Below, in pieces: positions 52,850 through 61,761 of a stretch of DNA of 64,000 nucleotides (within the stretch, counting starts at the first letter, position 1; each line of letters begins with the position of its first letter). Source of the DNA: JBQTGK01 sp052400665. GTDB lineage: Bacteria > Bacteroidota > Bacteroidia > Bacteroidales > Marinifilaceae. The stretch lies in assembly GCA_052400665.1 (NCBI GenBank), contig JBQTGK010000002.1. One strand, written 5' to 3'. The position numbers and the translations under genes were made by a program. Under the pieces are notes generated by a model, which was given only the letters and a program-made list of their open reading frames with translations, searched no databases and was not told the origin of the DNA.

Positions 52850-53791
52850 ATGCAAATTAATAAGCACATCTATTTCTTTAGTTATGATCATACAGAAAGT
52901 GAGTTATGTAAGCTCGAATCAAAATATATTTTTGGTAAGGAAGAAAATAATAAATTGCTTTTTTCCGATCTAAAAGTAGAACCATCAAATAGTGCTTTTA
53001 TAAAAAAGAGACTTGATGTGATTTCATTTTCGAAAGATTATTCAAATCTCATAAGTGAAATAAAAAAAGAAAATATACACATTAATGGTTTTAAAGTTGA
53101 ATATTTAGTTGTTGATGGTGATCCAACAGAATATGGGGATAGGCTTGGGAAGTTAAAAGATGTTGGCTATAGTATTGAAGGTGATCCCGATTATTATAAT
53201 CCAAAAGTAACTTATGCTATATGTTATTACGAGGGAATTTGGTTTTTTGGGAGTTTAATTAAGAATAATTATGAATGGAAAAAGCACAAGAAAAAACCAT
53301 GTTCTTATAGTAATTCAATAAATATAAAGGTTGCTAAAGCTCTGGTTAATATTGCTATAAAGGATAATAAAAATAGTATTTTGCTAGATGCTTGCTGTGG
53401 TGTTGGTACAATAATGTTAGAAGCTTGTTTTGCCGGTTATAAGATAGAAGGTTGTGAAATTAACTGGAAAATATGTAGAGATGCAAGAGAGAACCTTTCA
53501 TATTTTAATTATTCTACAAATGTTTATCGTTCTGATATAAAAGATATTAACGAAAGTTACGATGCTGCCATTATCGATCTTCCATACAATTTATACAGTT
53601 GCGCAAGCGATGAGGATATTCTGCATATTGTTAGGTATACAGCGATGCTTACAGATCGCTTAGTGATTGTATCAACCTCTGACATTACAAATTTAATTCA
53701 CAATGTTGGATTAAATTTGTTAGATTATTGCGTTGTTAGTAAAAGTGGGAAAAGAAATTTTACCAGAAAAATATGGGTGTGTGAAAAATAG
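52850..53791 (+). CDS. TRM11-family SAM-dependent methyltransferase (putative tRNA guanine-N2)
   Basis: A 313-residue protein. The N-terminal region (YFFSYDHTESELCKLESKYIFG) resembles the THUMP-bearing start of archaeal/eukaryal Trm11 and TrmG10. The C-terminal Rossmann domain has LLDACCGVGTIMLEACFAGYKIEGCEIN (SAM-binding, about 176-203) and IIDLPYNLYS in place of the DPPY catalytic loop. Trm11 relatives methylate G10 of tRNA at N2. The DLPY form departs from the usual DPPY. The ATG at 52850 is chosen; the frame could extend to a TTG at 52799, but the added residues do not fit the family. Confidence 0.83.
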   Translation: MQINKHIYFFSYDHTESELCKLESKYIFGKEENNKLLFSDLKVEPSNSAFIKKRLDVISFSKDYSNLISEIKKENIHINGFKVEYLVVDGDPTEYGDRLGKLKDVGYSIEGDPDYYNPKVTYAICYYEGIWFFGSLIKNNYEWKKHKKKPCSYSNSINIKVAKALVNIAIKDNKNSILLDACCGVGTIMLEACFAGYKIEGCEINWKICRDARENLSYFNYSTNVYRSDIKDINESYDAAIIDLPYNLYSCASDEDILHIVRYTAMLTDRLVIVSTSDITNLIHNVGLNLLDYCVVSKSGKRNFTRKIWVCEK

Positions 53792-53853
53792 TAATAGCTA
53801 GCTCGTATTGTAATGATATTAAAGCCGATTTGAGAATCTAAAATTATATTCTT

Positions 53854-54201
53854 ATGAAAAAATCTATCAACAAAGAGGTACGGGAATTTATCGATTGCTT
53901 ATGTAAAACAAACCCGCTCAATCATCAAATAATTATAGCTTCACGTAAGGTGGTTTTTGATAATTATCCGAATGCAAAAGAGCGAATAATGTATGGAGGA
54001 ATCCTATTTTCCCTGGAAGAGGATTTTGGAGGAATATTTGCTTATACAAATCATGTTTCTTTTGAGTTTAGTGTTGGATTTAAATTTAATGATCCGGATA
54101 AATTACTTGAAGGAAAAGGTAAGTTTCGACGCCATTTAAAATTAAAATCGCTGGAAGAAGTAGAAAGTAAAAAATTAGATTTTTTTGTAAAACAATCATA
54201 G
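53854..54201 (+). CDS. DUF1801-like protein
   Basis: A 115-residue soluble protein. The phrases ERIMYGGILFSLE, GIFAYTNHVSFEFSVGFKFNDPDKLLEGKGKFRRHLKLKS match the DUF1801 (YdhG/iron-chaperone-like) pattern, in which a tyrosine-rich face and an LEGxGKxxRH motif are conserved. Role unsettled. Stands alone between the TRM11-like gene and a terminator. Confidence 0.82.
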   Translation: MKKSINKEVREFIDCLCKTNPLNHQIIIASRKVVFDNYPNAKERIMYGGILFSLEEDFGGIFAYTNHVSFEFSVGFKFNDPDKLLEGKGKFRRHLKLKSLEEVESKKLDFFVKQS

Positions 54202-54246
54202 ATTAAAAAGTAAAGATAACTTTTAATAAATAATTGAATTAGTAGA

Positions 54247-54280
54247 AAGTGAGACTTATTAGGTTTCGCTTTTTTTTTTA
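54247..54280 (+). terminator. Terminator after the DUF1801 gene
   Basis: AAGTGAGAC (54247-54255) pairs with GTTTCGCTT (54263-54271) with two G-T pairs; a nine-T run follows. Confidence 0.78.
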
Positions 54281-54455
54281 TTTGCAAACTAAAAAATGGA
54301 TTTATAAAATCAACTTAAATTAATTAAAATTCGATTTTGGGAGAATTCAATAATTGTTTTTATTTTCGCAGGCTTAAATAAAAATCTCTGCCTGGAAAAT
54401 CGTCTTGTAAAGAGGAGGTAGGACTTGTATAAAGAGATAGTTAAAAGAAGTAGAG

Positions 54456-55259
54456 ATGAAATATAAAATGTTAGTTCTGGATTTAGATGATACGTTATTA
54501 AGCGATGATCATTGCATTTCGGAAAGAAATAAAGAGTTGTTGGTAAAAGCCCAGGAACAAGGAGTTTACGTAGTTTTAGCCTCGGGAAGACCTACACAAG
54601 CTATGTTAAAATATGCCGAAGAACTTGATCTGAAAAAGTATGGTTCTTATATTATTTCCTACAATGGAGCTATTATTACCGATCTAAACAGGAAGATCCC
54701 AATTTTTGAGCAAACTCTAAGTAAAGAGCAAATTCATGGGTTATACGATTTTTCTTTGGCCAATAATGTAGATATTATCACATATTCTTCAGATAGTATT
54801 ATTAGTGAATCAACATCGAAATATATTGATGTTGAGGTGGAACTTACTCAGATGAAATTAAATAAGGTAGACTGTTTTAAGACTGCTGTAAATGAATCGG
54901 CAGTAAAATGTATTCTATTAGAAGATCCTGAATACCTAAAAATAGTTGAAACGAAACTGAAGAAAGAGAAACCAAATAAAAGTGTGGCCATTTCTAAACC
55001 TTTCTTCTTAGAGGTAATGCCGCAGGGAATAGATAAAGCTGCAAGTATTGCTCGTTTGGCAAAGAAATTAGAAATTAGTCAGGAAGAAATTATTGCGGTA
55101 GGCAATGCGGGTAATGATTTAACAATGATTGAATATGCAGGATTAGGGGTTTGGGTAGATAATGTTACACCAGAACTTCGTCATCATGCCAATGTTATTG
55201 TTGCTTCTAATAACAATAATGGTGTGGCCGAAGTGGTAGAAAAATATATTTTAAGCTAA
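54456..55259 (+). CDS. Cof-type HAD-IIB phosphatase
   Basis: A 267-residue HAD hydrolase with nucleophile Asp9 and acid Asp11 (LVLDLDDTLLSDD), motif II ASGRPTQAM, a C2B cap in the middle (about 85-185) and the late motif IAVGNAGNDLTMIEYAGLGV. Cof/YidA-type enzymes dephosphorylate sugar phosphates, flavin phosphates or pyridoxal phosphate. The usual GDxxND motif reads GNAGND here, a common variant. Single gene ending in a bidirectional terminator. Confidence 0.92.
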   Translation: MKYKMLVLDLDDTLLSDDHCISERNKELLVKAQEQGVYVVLASGRPTQAMLKYAEELDLKKYGSYIISYNGAIITDLNRKIPIFEQTLSKEQIHGLYDFSLANNVDIITYSSDSIISESTSKYIDVEVELTQMKLNKVDCFKTAVNESAVKCILLEDPEYLKIVETKLKKEKPNKSVAISKPFFLEVMPQGIDKAASIARLAKKLEISQEEIIAVGNAGNDLTMIEYAGLGVWVDNVTPELRHHANVIVASNNNNGVAEVVEKYILS

Positions 55260-55273
55260 AGTATTTTGTATGA

Positions 55274-55315
55274 ATTGAGACTCTGACTTTAAATGGGAGT
55301 CTCAATATATTTCTT
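55274..55315. terminator. Bidirectional terminator between convergent genes
   Basis: ATTGAGACTC / GAGTCTCAAT (55274-55283 and 55297-55306), a perfect 10-bp stem with a 13-base loop, between the HAD gene and the GNAT gene. Confidence 0.75.
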
Positions 55316-55334
55316 TAAGATAAGCAGTGTTCGA

Positions 55335-56456
55335 TTAAAACATTTTACGGTAGCACCGCTTGCGTTTGTGCTGAATGTGATCGAATGATTTCCACAATTG
55401 AATCGCTACATGGTTATTTTCAAGCATACCAGTAGTTTCAGCAAATCGTAATCCGTCGGCATTCGATGTTTTTAATAATTCATGCATAAGAATAGAAACA
55501 AAGCCTAACTTTTGGCAGTCGTGATCAATTCCCGTTAGCATTAAATCCATTTCGGTAGGATATTTTAAAGCTTTTCGTAAATGCCACCAGCCAAAAGGAA
55601 AAAGCTTTCCTTTTGCTTTTTGCAAGGCTTTCGATAAAGAAGGTAATGCAATAATAAATCCAACTAGTTTGTCATTCTTATCTAAAATAATTTTTACATA
55701 ATTAGGATTTAGGATAGGGAAATATTTTGAAATGTAAAAACGAATTAGCTTTTCTGGTAATTTAAAGGTGCCAAACAAGTCTGAAAAAGCATCGTTAAAT
55801 ACCTTAAATATTTTTTCCTTATATGGTTCCAGTTCTTTTTTTGTGCTAAAATTAACGGTTTGTAAACTATATCTTTTCTTAATCAACTCGGCAATGCGTC
55901 CTGCTTTTTCGGGTGTTTCTTTCGGAAGGTTAATTCTAAATTCCAACCAGTCAATTTCTTTTGTATAATTAAGTCTTTCGAAATGTTTTTGGTAGTAGTT
56001 AAAATGATAATCGGAAGCCATAGAAGGCAGCCATTCGTGTCCTTCAATTAACAATCCTGCATGATCAAGATTCGAAAAACCTAGTGGACCACTAACACCT
56101 ATCATACCTTCTGTTTTTAACCAATCTTCGGCTACTTTGAAAAGACTTTCTGATACTTCATATTGGTCAATTAATTCTATTCTGGTAATTCTTCCTATTT
56201 TTTCGCCTTGTTTTTCAATACTTAAATTGTTAACAATAGCACCAATTCTACCAACAACTTTCCCATTATGATATGCCAGCCAGAATTTTGCTTTACAGAA
56301 ATCAAAAGCAGGATTTTTCTCAGGCATCAACAACTCCAATTCTCCTGATTTAATGGGAGGAACCCAAAATTTATTATCCTTATATAAGTGATAAGGGAAA
56401 TTGATAAACTTTTTGCGTTGGCTCTTGCTTTTTACTTCTTCAATCAAAATATTCAT
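55335..56456 (-). CDS. GNAT-fold N-acyltransferase-like protein
   Basis: A 373-residue cytoplasmic protein. FINFPYHLYKDNKFWVPPIKSGE, then KFWLAYHNGKVVGRIGAIVN and GVSGPLGFSNLDHAGLLIEGH, belong to a Bacteroidota family annotated as GNAT or N-acetyltransferase of unknown substrate. The C-terminal MLTGIDHDCQKLGFVSILMHELLK ... ETTGMLENNHVAIQLWKSF resembles the acyl-CoA-binding half of a GNAT fold. The ATG at 56456 is chosen; a TTG at 56504 would add a hydrophobic stretch outside the fold. Confidence 0.75.
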   Translation of the reverse strand: MNILIEEVKSKSQRKKFINFPYHLYKDNKFWVPPIKSGELELLMPEKNPAFDFCKAKFWLAYHNGKVVGRIGAIVNNLSIEKQGEKIGRITRIELIDQYEVSESLFKVAEDWLKTEGMIGVSGPLGFSNLDHAGLLIEGHEWLPSMASDYHFNYYQKHFERLNYTKEIDWLEFRINLPKETPEKAGRIAELIKKRYSLQTVNFSTKKELEPYKEKIFKVFNDAFSDLFGTFKLPEKLIRFYISKYFPILNPNYVKIILDKNDKLVGFIIALPSLSKALQKAKGKLFPFGWWHLRKALKYPTEMDLMLTGIDHDCQKLGFVSILMHELLKTSNADGLRFAETTGMLENNHVAIQLWKSFDHIQHKRKRCYRKMF

Positions 56457-56647
56457 AATGATAATCACTTTAAAAATAAAGATATTGATTTCCTGATCAA
56501 TCAAAATGCAAGAGGAAACTCATTGTTTGTCTGATTTAGAATAATCAATTTATAGCGCAAATTACCAAAAAGGATCTCAACCGATTGTGTTTTGTTCGAT
56601 AAAATTGATATGTCGTAAAACATTTATTTGCGTAATTTGTTGAGAAT

Positions 56648-57793
56648 CTACATTTTTGAATTGTGTATTTTTGTGTACACCCAGGCACCTATAATAGCAG
56701 TAAATGGTGCTACCAGCACTAATCCAAAGCTACCTACAAGGGTATGTAGGATTTCGCCCGAAACATAGTTCAAATTTAAAATATTCATCATTGGAGTACC
56801 TTGTGCAATAAATACCATTAATAGGGCAGAAAAACCTCCAGAGTATGCCAGAAGCAATGTGGTAGTCATGGTGCCCACCACTGCTTTTCCTACTTCGAAT
56901 CCCGATTTGCGTAATTCTTTTCTGCTAATGTTGGTATTAGCTTGATAAACTTCGAATTGAGCTGCTGCTATATCCATGGAAATATCCATAACAGCTCCTG
57001 AGGAGGAGATAAAAATGCCGGCAAGGAAAATTTCGGTAAGATTAAGATAGTTGTATCCCGAATAAAGCAGAGTTTCAGAGAATGGTTTTATGGCGCCATG
57101 AATATTGAAAAGCTTACCAAAAACAATGGCCATAAAACAAGTGATTGCTATTCCGCTCATGGCTCCTAAAAATGCAGTGAATCCTTTTTTGTTGATACCT
57201 GCAACTAAAAATATGATTACTGAAGTTAGAAGTGCAACTATTCCCAGCGAAAGAGGAATAGGAGAATAGCCTTTTAATAATCCGGGTAATAGTAGTTTCC
57301 AAATACATATTCCTGCAAATAAAAAGGAGAGCATGGCTTTTACTCCGGTCCATCCGGCAAAAGAAATCAGGAAAATTACAAATAAAGCCAGAAGAAAAAT
57401 TTCCAGATTAATTCGATAATGATCAATTACATTAGCACTAATAATATGAGATTTATCCTGACTTAAATTTAATACGCAAAGGGTTTTATCGCCTGTTTTG
57501 AAAAATTTATCGAACTCCATGCGACCAATAAGCTGATTAAAAGCGCTTAATTCTTCTCCTTTAAATTGACCATTTAAAACTTTAATTTTTAAATTTTGTG
57601 TTCCGGTTTTTATAATACCAGTTTCCACAATCATACTATTGTCTGTTGTTAAAACTTCTGCTTTTACTCGAATTGAGTTGTCAGTTTCTTTCTCAGAAAA
57701 TCCGTTAGGGCTGAACACTATAGCAAGACTTAAAAGTGTTAGCAGACTAATTAAAAATAAATCTGATTTATGGGGTGCTTTAAATTTAAACAT
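56648..57793 (-). CDS. YibE/F-family membrane protein
   Basis: A 381-residue inner-membrane protein. One N-terminal membrane segment is followed by an extracytoplasmic domain (about 40-120) with GQFKGEELSAFNQLIGRMEFDKFFKTGDKTL, then about seven more segments. VMDISMDIAAAQFEVYQANTNIS and GTMTTTLLLAYSGG are hallmark phrases of the YibE/F family. The family is widespread in Firmicutes and Bacteroidota with no agreed function; transport has been suggested. Single gene on the minus strand. Confidence 0.9.
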   Translation of the reverse strand: MFKFKAPHKSDLFLISLLTLLSLAIVFSPNGFSEKETDNSIRVKAEVLTTDNSMIVETGIIKTGTQNLKIKVLNGQFKGEELSAFNQLIGRMEFDKFFKTGDKTLCVLNLSQDKSHIISANVIDHYRINLEIFLLALFVIFLISFAGWTGVKAMLSFLFAGICIWKLLLPGLLKGYSPIPLSLGIVALLTSVIIFLVAGINKKGFTAFLGAMSGIAITCFMAIVFGKLFNIHGAIKPFSETLLYSGYNYLNLTEIFLAGIFISSSGAVMDISMDIAAAQFEVYQANTNISRKELRKSGFEVGKAVVGTMTTTLLLAYSGGFSALLMVFIAQGTPMMNILNLNYVSGEILHTLVGSFGLVLVAPFTAIIGAWVYTKIHNSKM

Positions 57794-57886
57794 GATGTAA
57801 AGTTATAAAAGTCTGGAAAAGTTCAAGGATAAGAAGGTTTAAGAATGTATAAGTACTATATAAGTAGTAATACTAAACTTGCAGCA

Positions 57887-57914
57887 GTAAAAAGCCCCGC
57901 ATTTCTGCAGGGCT
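57887..57914 (-). terminator. Terminator after the alkaline phosphatase gene
   Basis: On the minus strand AGCCC-T-GCA, loop GAAA, TGC-G-GGGCT (57914-57893) is followed by a run of T. Confidence 0.8.
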
Positions 57915-57936
57915 AATATCTATTATTATGGTTAAC

Positions 57937-59454
57937 TTATTCAAGAAGTTTCTTTAGTCTTTTAGAGACATCGGTATTGTCGAAAAAACCAGTAAATTGT
58001 TCGGCACCAACACCAATAGAACGAATTGGAATTGGCGATGCCGTATGTGAGAAAGAAGTCCAGCCGATACCTGCTTTTTGCGATAAGATATGACAAGCAG
58101 TAACAGTAAAAGGATCGTAGCTTCCATATAATAAGTAGAATTGATCATCTTTAGACATTTTGTATTCGTAGATCATACTTTTTTCGAAGGCATCTTTTAA
58201 TTGCTGCAGTTCAAATTCGTTTAGTTTCAGATTTTTTTCTTCATTGCCTAAACCAAAATGTTTCTTCACCAATTCGAGACCGTAATTTACATCGGGTTGT
58301 TTCGTACTTTCTCTGTACTCTTTCACCAACTGAGCAAATTTCTCATAGGATAAATTTTGGTTTTGTAAGAGAGAAAATGCTGATTGGTAGTGGCTTCCCG
58401 AAAAACCCAAAGCCATTCCTCCGGTTTCATGATCGCCTCCAATAAGAATTAAAGTTTCTTTTGGGTGTTTTTTATAAAACTCAAGAGCAGCCGAAACAGC
58501 TTTATCTAATTGTAAAACTTCTTTAATTACAGTGGCAGCATCGTTGGCATGGCAGGCCCAATCAATTTTTCCAGCTTCTATCATCATAAAGAAACCCTTT
58601 TTATTGTCGAGTAGCTCTATTCCTTTACGTGTAAAATCTTCAAGCGAAATATCTGTTTTTTCATCCTGATCGATAGAGTAAGGAAGAGATTTTCCTCCAG
58701 CTAATCTTGGAGCAATACTAATAATTTTGTCATCTCCTTTTTGTAGAGCTTTAAAATCATCGAGAGTATTTATTATAGTGTATCCTCTTGCTTTAGCTAC
58801 TTCCAGCGAGTTTGGTTTTTTCTTAGCTAATTTTTGATCGGCACCCATTCCAAAATTTGCCATGGTGTTGTTTTCATCTATTTTTCCATCTCCTTCGGGA
58901 TGTTTAAATCCTCCTCCGGCAAAATAGTTAAAACCACTTTTGCTTAAATCTAAGCTTATGTCGTAGTACATATTTCGGGTTGGCTGATGCGCGTAGAACG
59001 AAGCAGGTGTTGCATGATCGATCGATACAGAGGTTACAATACCAACTTTATAGCCTTTTTCTTTGGCTACTTCAGCAACCGATTTTAGTGGTTTTTGACG
59101 TTTTGCATCCATACCAATTGTACTAATGCTGGTTTTTTCACCTGAAGATAAAGCTGTGCCTGCTGCTGCCGATCCGGTAATAAAACGATCACTCGCATAG
59201 GTGGTATAAAATCCCTGGTTTGGTAATGTTGTGAAATTTAGTCTTTTAATACCATTGCTTTTATTTAAGGCTCCTAAATAAGCCTCGGCGGTGTTTGCCT
59301 GCGATAGTCCCATTCCATCACCTATAAAAAAGAAAATGTATTTGGGTGTTTTTGTATTTTCTGAGCTGTTGTCAGCATTAACCTTAGCTGATGAGGCTAT
59401 TAAAAGTATTATGGCGACAAACCAAATTCGTAAATTAAATATTGTTTTTGACAT
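57937..59454 (-). CDS. Secreted alkaline phosphatase
   Basis: A 505-residue exported phosphomonoesterase with signal peptide (MSKTIFNLRIWFVAIILLIASS). FIGDGMGLSQANTAEAY holds the first metal Asp; ITGSAAAGTALSSG holds the catalytic Ser; MIEAGKIDWACHANDA and GGDHETGGMA hold further zinc ligands, and a late His lies in SFSHTASPIPI. It releases phosphate in the periplasm. A longer frame starts with an ATG at 59544, directly abutting the stop of the acyl-CoA synthetase gene (TAAATG), which would add 30 residues before the signal; the internal start is preferred. Likely cotranscribed with that gene. Confidence 0.9.
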   Translation of the reverse strand: MSKTIFNLRIWFVAIILLIASSAKVNADNSSENTKTPKYIFFFIGDGMGLSQANTAEAYLGALNKSNGIKRLNFTTLPNQGFYTTYASDRFITGSAAAGTALSSGEKTSISTIGMDAKRQKPLKSVAEVAKEKGYKVGIVTSVSIDHATPASFYAHQPTRNMYYDISLDLSKSGFNYFAGGGFKHPEGDGKIDENNTMANFGMGADQKLAKKKPNSLEVAKARGYTIINTLDDFKALQKGDDKIISIAPRLAGGKSLPYSIDQDEKTDISLEDFTRKGIELLDNKKGFFMMIEAGKIDWACHANDAATVIKEVLQLDKAVSAALEFYKKHPKETLILIGGDHETGGMALGFSGSHYQSAFSLLQNQNLSYEKFAQLVKEYRESTKQPDVNYGLELVKKHFGLGNEEKNLKLNEFELQQLKDAFEKSMIYEYKMSKDDQFYLLYGSYDPFTVTACHILSQKAGIGWTSFSHTASPIPIRSIGVGAEQFTGFFDNTDVSKRLKKLLE

Positions 59455-59544
59455 GACTATTTTTTTTTTGAAGCTACTAAAGAATCTGCTATTTGTATAA
59501 TAATAGGAAATAAAATTGTAATAACTTGATGGAATGATACCCAT

Positions 59545-61452
59545 TTATAAAATCATTTTATTAATACTCTCCTTGTTTTTAGAATTAATAAAGGTTTTTC
59601 CTTCAGGAGTATACAGATAATCTACATATTCTTTAAAGTAGGTAATAACTTTATCGCGAACTACCTTCATGGTAGAATTCAGTAATTTATTTTCCTCGGT
59701 AAATCCTTCGGGAAGTACCCCAATAGCAGTTGGCAGCCATCTGTGAGGGAACATGTTTTCAAATTTTCCTCCAATACGATATTCATTTATTTCTCTCTGG
59801 AGCAATTCCAATACAGCTTTTTGTCCTTTTTCGCTATCAGCTTTAAGCTTTAAAGAACGAAGATGCACGAGTATTGCGGCCTTGTTTGGAACAATTAAGG
59901 CAATGGTATAAGGATTTTGATTGTTATACAAAATACACTGATCCATGTAAGGAGATTGATCAACAAAGGCTTCTTCAATTCCTTCGGGACTAAATTTTTC
60001 ACCATCGTTGGCAATAAGTAAAGATTTAAAACGCCCTAAAACATGAAGAAATCCATCTTCATCCATATAGCCCATGTCGCCGGTATGTAGCCAACCATCG
60101 CGAAGGGTTTCTGCCGATGCTTTATCATTTTTCCAGTAGCCTTTCATTACGTTGGCACCTTTAATAACAATTTCTCCTTTTTCACCATCGGGGAGGGCTT
60201 TGCCTTCATCATTTGCAATTTTTAATTCCATATTACTAACTAAAAATCCCGAAGAGCCTAGTTTGTGTTTATGATGCGCATTTGATGAAATTATTGGTGA
60301 TGCTTCTGATAATCCATATCCCTGATACATGGGAATACCAATTGCATAAAAAAATCGTTGCAATTCTATGTCGAGTAAGGCTCCTCCGCCTACAAAGAAT
60401 TTTAAATTGCCTCCAAAGTTTTCTCTTATTTTTGAGAATAAAATTTTGTCGTAGAAAAGATACATCGGCTTAAGTAGTTTACGGGTGCCTTTTCCTTTGT
60501 TCCAGCCGTATCCATTATATTTGTAGGCCAATTGTAAAGCTTTATTAAATATTTTTTCTGCTTTGGGACCTTTAGCTTTTATTCCTTTTTCAATATTCTT
60601 TTTAAAGTTTTTTGCCAGAGCAGGCACACTCATTAGAATATCAGGTTTAATTTCTTTTATATTTTTGGGTATATTTTTTAACGCCTCCATGGGCGATTTT
60701 CCTTGCTGAACAGCTGCAATAGACGCGCCTTTAAGCATAAAACTATAGATTCCTGCTGTGTGAGCAAAGGAATGATCCCAGGGTAAAATCAATAGAGTTT
60801 TAAAATGCTCGGGAATGTGCATTAAGCTCGACGATTGAATTACATTACTGGTGTAATTGTTATGCGTTAGAATAATTCCTTTAGGATCGGCAGTTGTACC
60901 CGATGTGTAGGAAATATTTGCATTATCATCAGCCTTAATGTTTTGTTGAATAATGTCAAGTTTCTTTTTATCCTTATTGGTTAAATTTTCACCAAGCTGA
61001 ATAATGTCTGAGAGGTAAACTTCGTTGCCATCGATATCAACACCTTCGTCGATTACAATAATTTTTTCGAGAGTTTCGATTTCATCTTTAATTAATCGAA
61101 TTTTTTCTAAATGATTACGCGATACAATTACAAAGCGAGCTTCAGAGTGAATTAATCTAAATTTTAATTCGTTTTGCGCATCTAATTTTACAGATAGGGG
61201 AACATTTACCCCTGCAGAAAACAGAATTCCAAGTTCTGATAGCACCCATGCATTTCTTCCTTCCGATAAAAGTCCGACTCTATCTCCTTTATTTATTCCT
61301 GAGGCATATAAACCATAGGCCAAACTTTTTACTTGTTTATGAAGTCCTTCATAACTTAGCGACTCATATTGCTTCTTAGTTTTTTCCCACAAGTAAGGAT
61401 TTGTACCATATTTTTTAACGCTCTGCTCAAAGAGTTGAATAATTGTATTCAT
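59545..61452 (-). CDS. Long-chain acyl-CoA synthetase (AMP-binding)
   Basis: A 635-residue adenylate-forming enzyme that activates long-chain fatty acids with ATP and CoA. The P-loop-like motif is ISYTSGTTADPKGIILTH (about 179-196); YQGYGLSEASPIISSN is motif A5, and GWLHTGDMGYMDEDGFLHVLGRFK carries the ATP-binding Asp and the hinge. The C-terminal Lys-bearing segment is ILPEGFTEENKLLNSTMKVVRDKV-like. Length fits the FadD15/long-chain group. It abuts the alkaline phosphatase gene. Confidence 0.92.
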   Translation of the reverse strand: MNTIIQLFEQSVKKYGTNPYLWEKTKKQYESLSYEGLHKQVKSLAYGLYASGINKGDRVGLLSEGRNAWVLSELGILFSAGVNVPLSVKLDAQNELKFRLIHSEARFVIVSRNHLEKIRLIKDEIETLEKIIVIDEGVDIDGNEVYLSDIIQLGENLTNKDKKKLDIIQQNIKADDNANISYTSGTTADPKGIILTHNNYTSNVIQSSSLMHIPEHFKTLLILPWDHSFAHTAGIYSFMLKGASIAAVQQGKSPMEALKNIPKNIKEIKPDILMSVPALAKNFKKNIEKGIKAKGPKAEKIFNKALQLAYKYNGYGWNKGKGTRKLLKPMYLFYDKILFSKIRENFGGNLKFFVGGGALLDIELQRFFYAIGIPMYQGYGLSEASPIISSNAHHKHKLGSSGFLVSNMELKIANDEGKALPDGEKGEIVIKGANVMKGYWKNDKASAETLRDGWLHTGDMGYMDEDGFLHVLGRFKSLLIANDGEKFSPEGIEEAFVDQSPYMDQCILYNNQNPYTIALIVPNKAAILVHLRSLKLKADSEKGQKAVLELLQREINEYRIGGKFENMFPHRWLPTAIGVLPEGFTEENKLLNSTMKVVRDKVITYFKEYVDYLYTPEGKTFINSKNKESINKMIL

Positions 61453-61761
61453 GTATATATTGTAAAAAAATGTTGTGCTTCAGATTTTAGAATTCCAAAA
61501 ATAGCTGAATTGAGCGGTCAAAGCAAATAGCAAGAGTTAAAAAAAGATAAGTTATCGTATCGTAAGTTTATGTAATAATAAATTCTAATAGAATTAAAAG
61601 CTGATTAATCTTTTTGGTTTTACTGTTTAGAATATCTAATTTCAATCAAATGATTTTTAGAATTGAATTATGAAAGAAACTGTAAGTTTAGATTCTGTTT
61701 CAACAAATCGATTTTAATTTCTGGATAGAGAAATAGTAATGATACTTTAATACAAACATGA
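61453..61761. other. Divergent intergenic region
   Basis: About 309 AT-rich bases between the acyl-CoA synthetase and class-V aminotransferase genes. No gene seen; one small palindrome AATTCTAATAGAATT lies near 61580. Confidence 0.5.
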
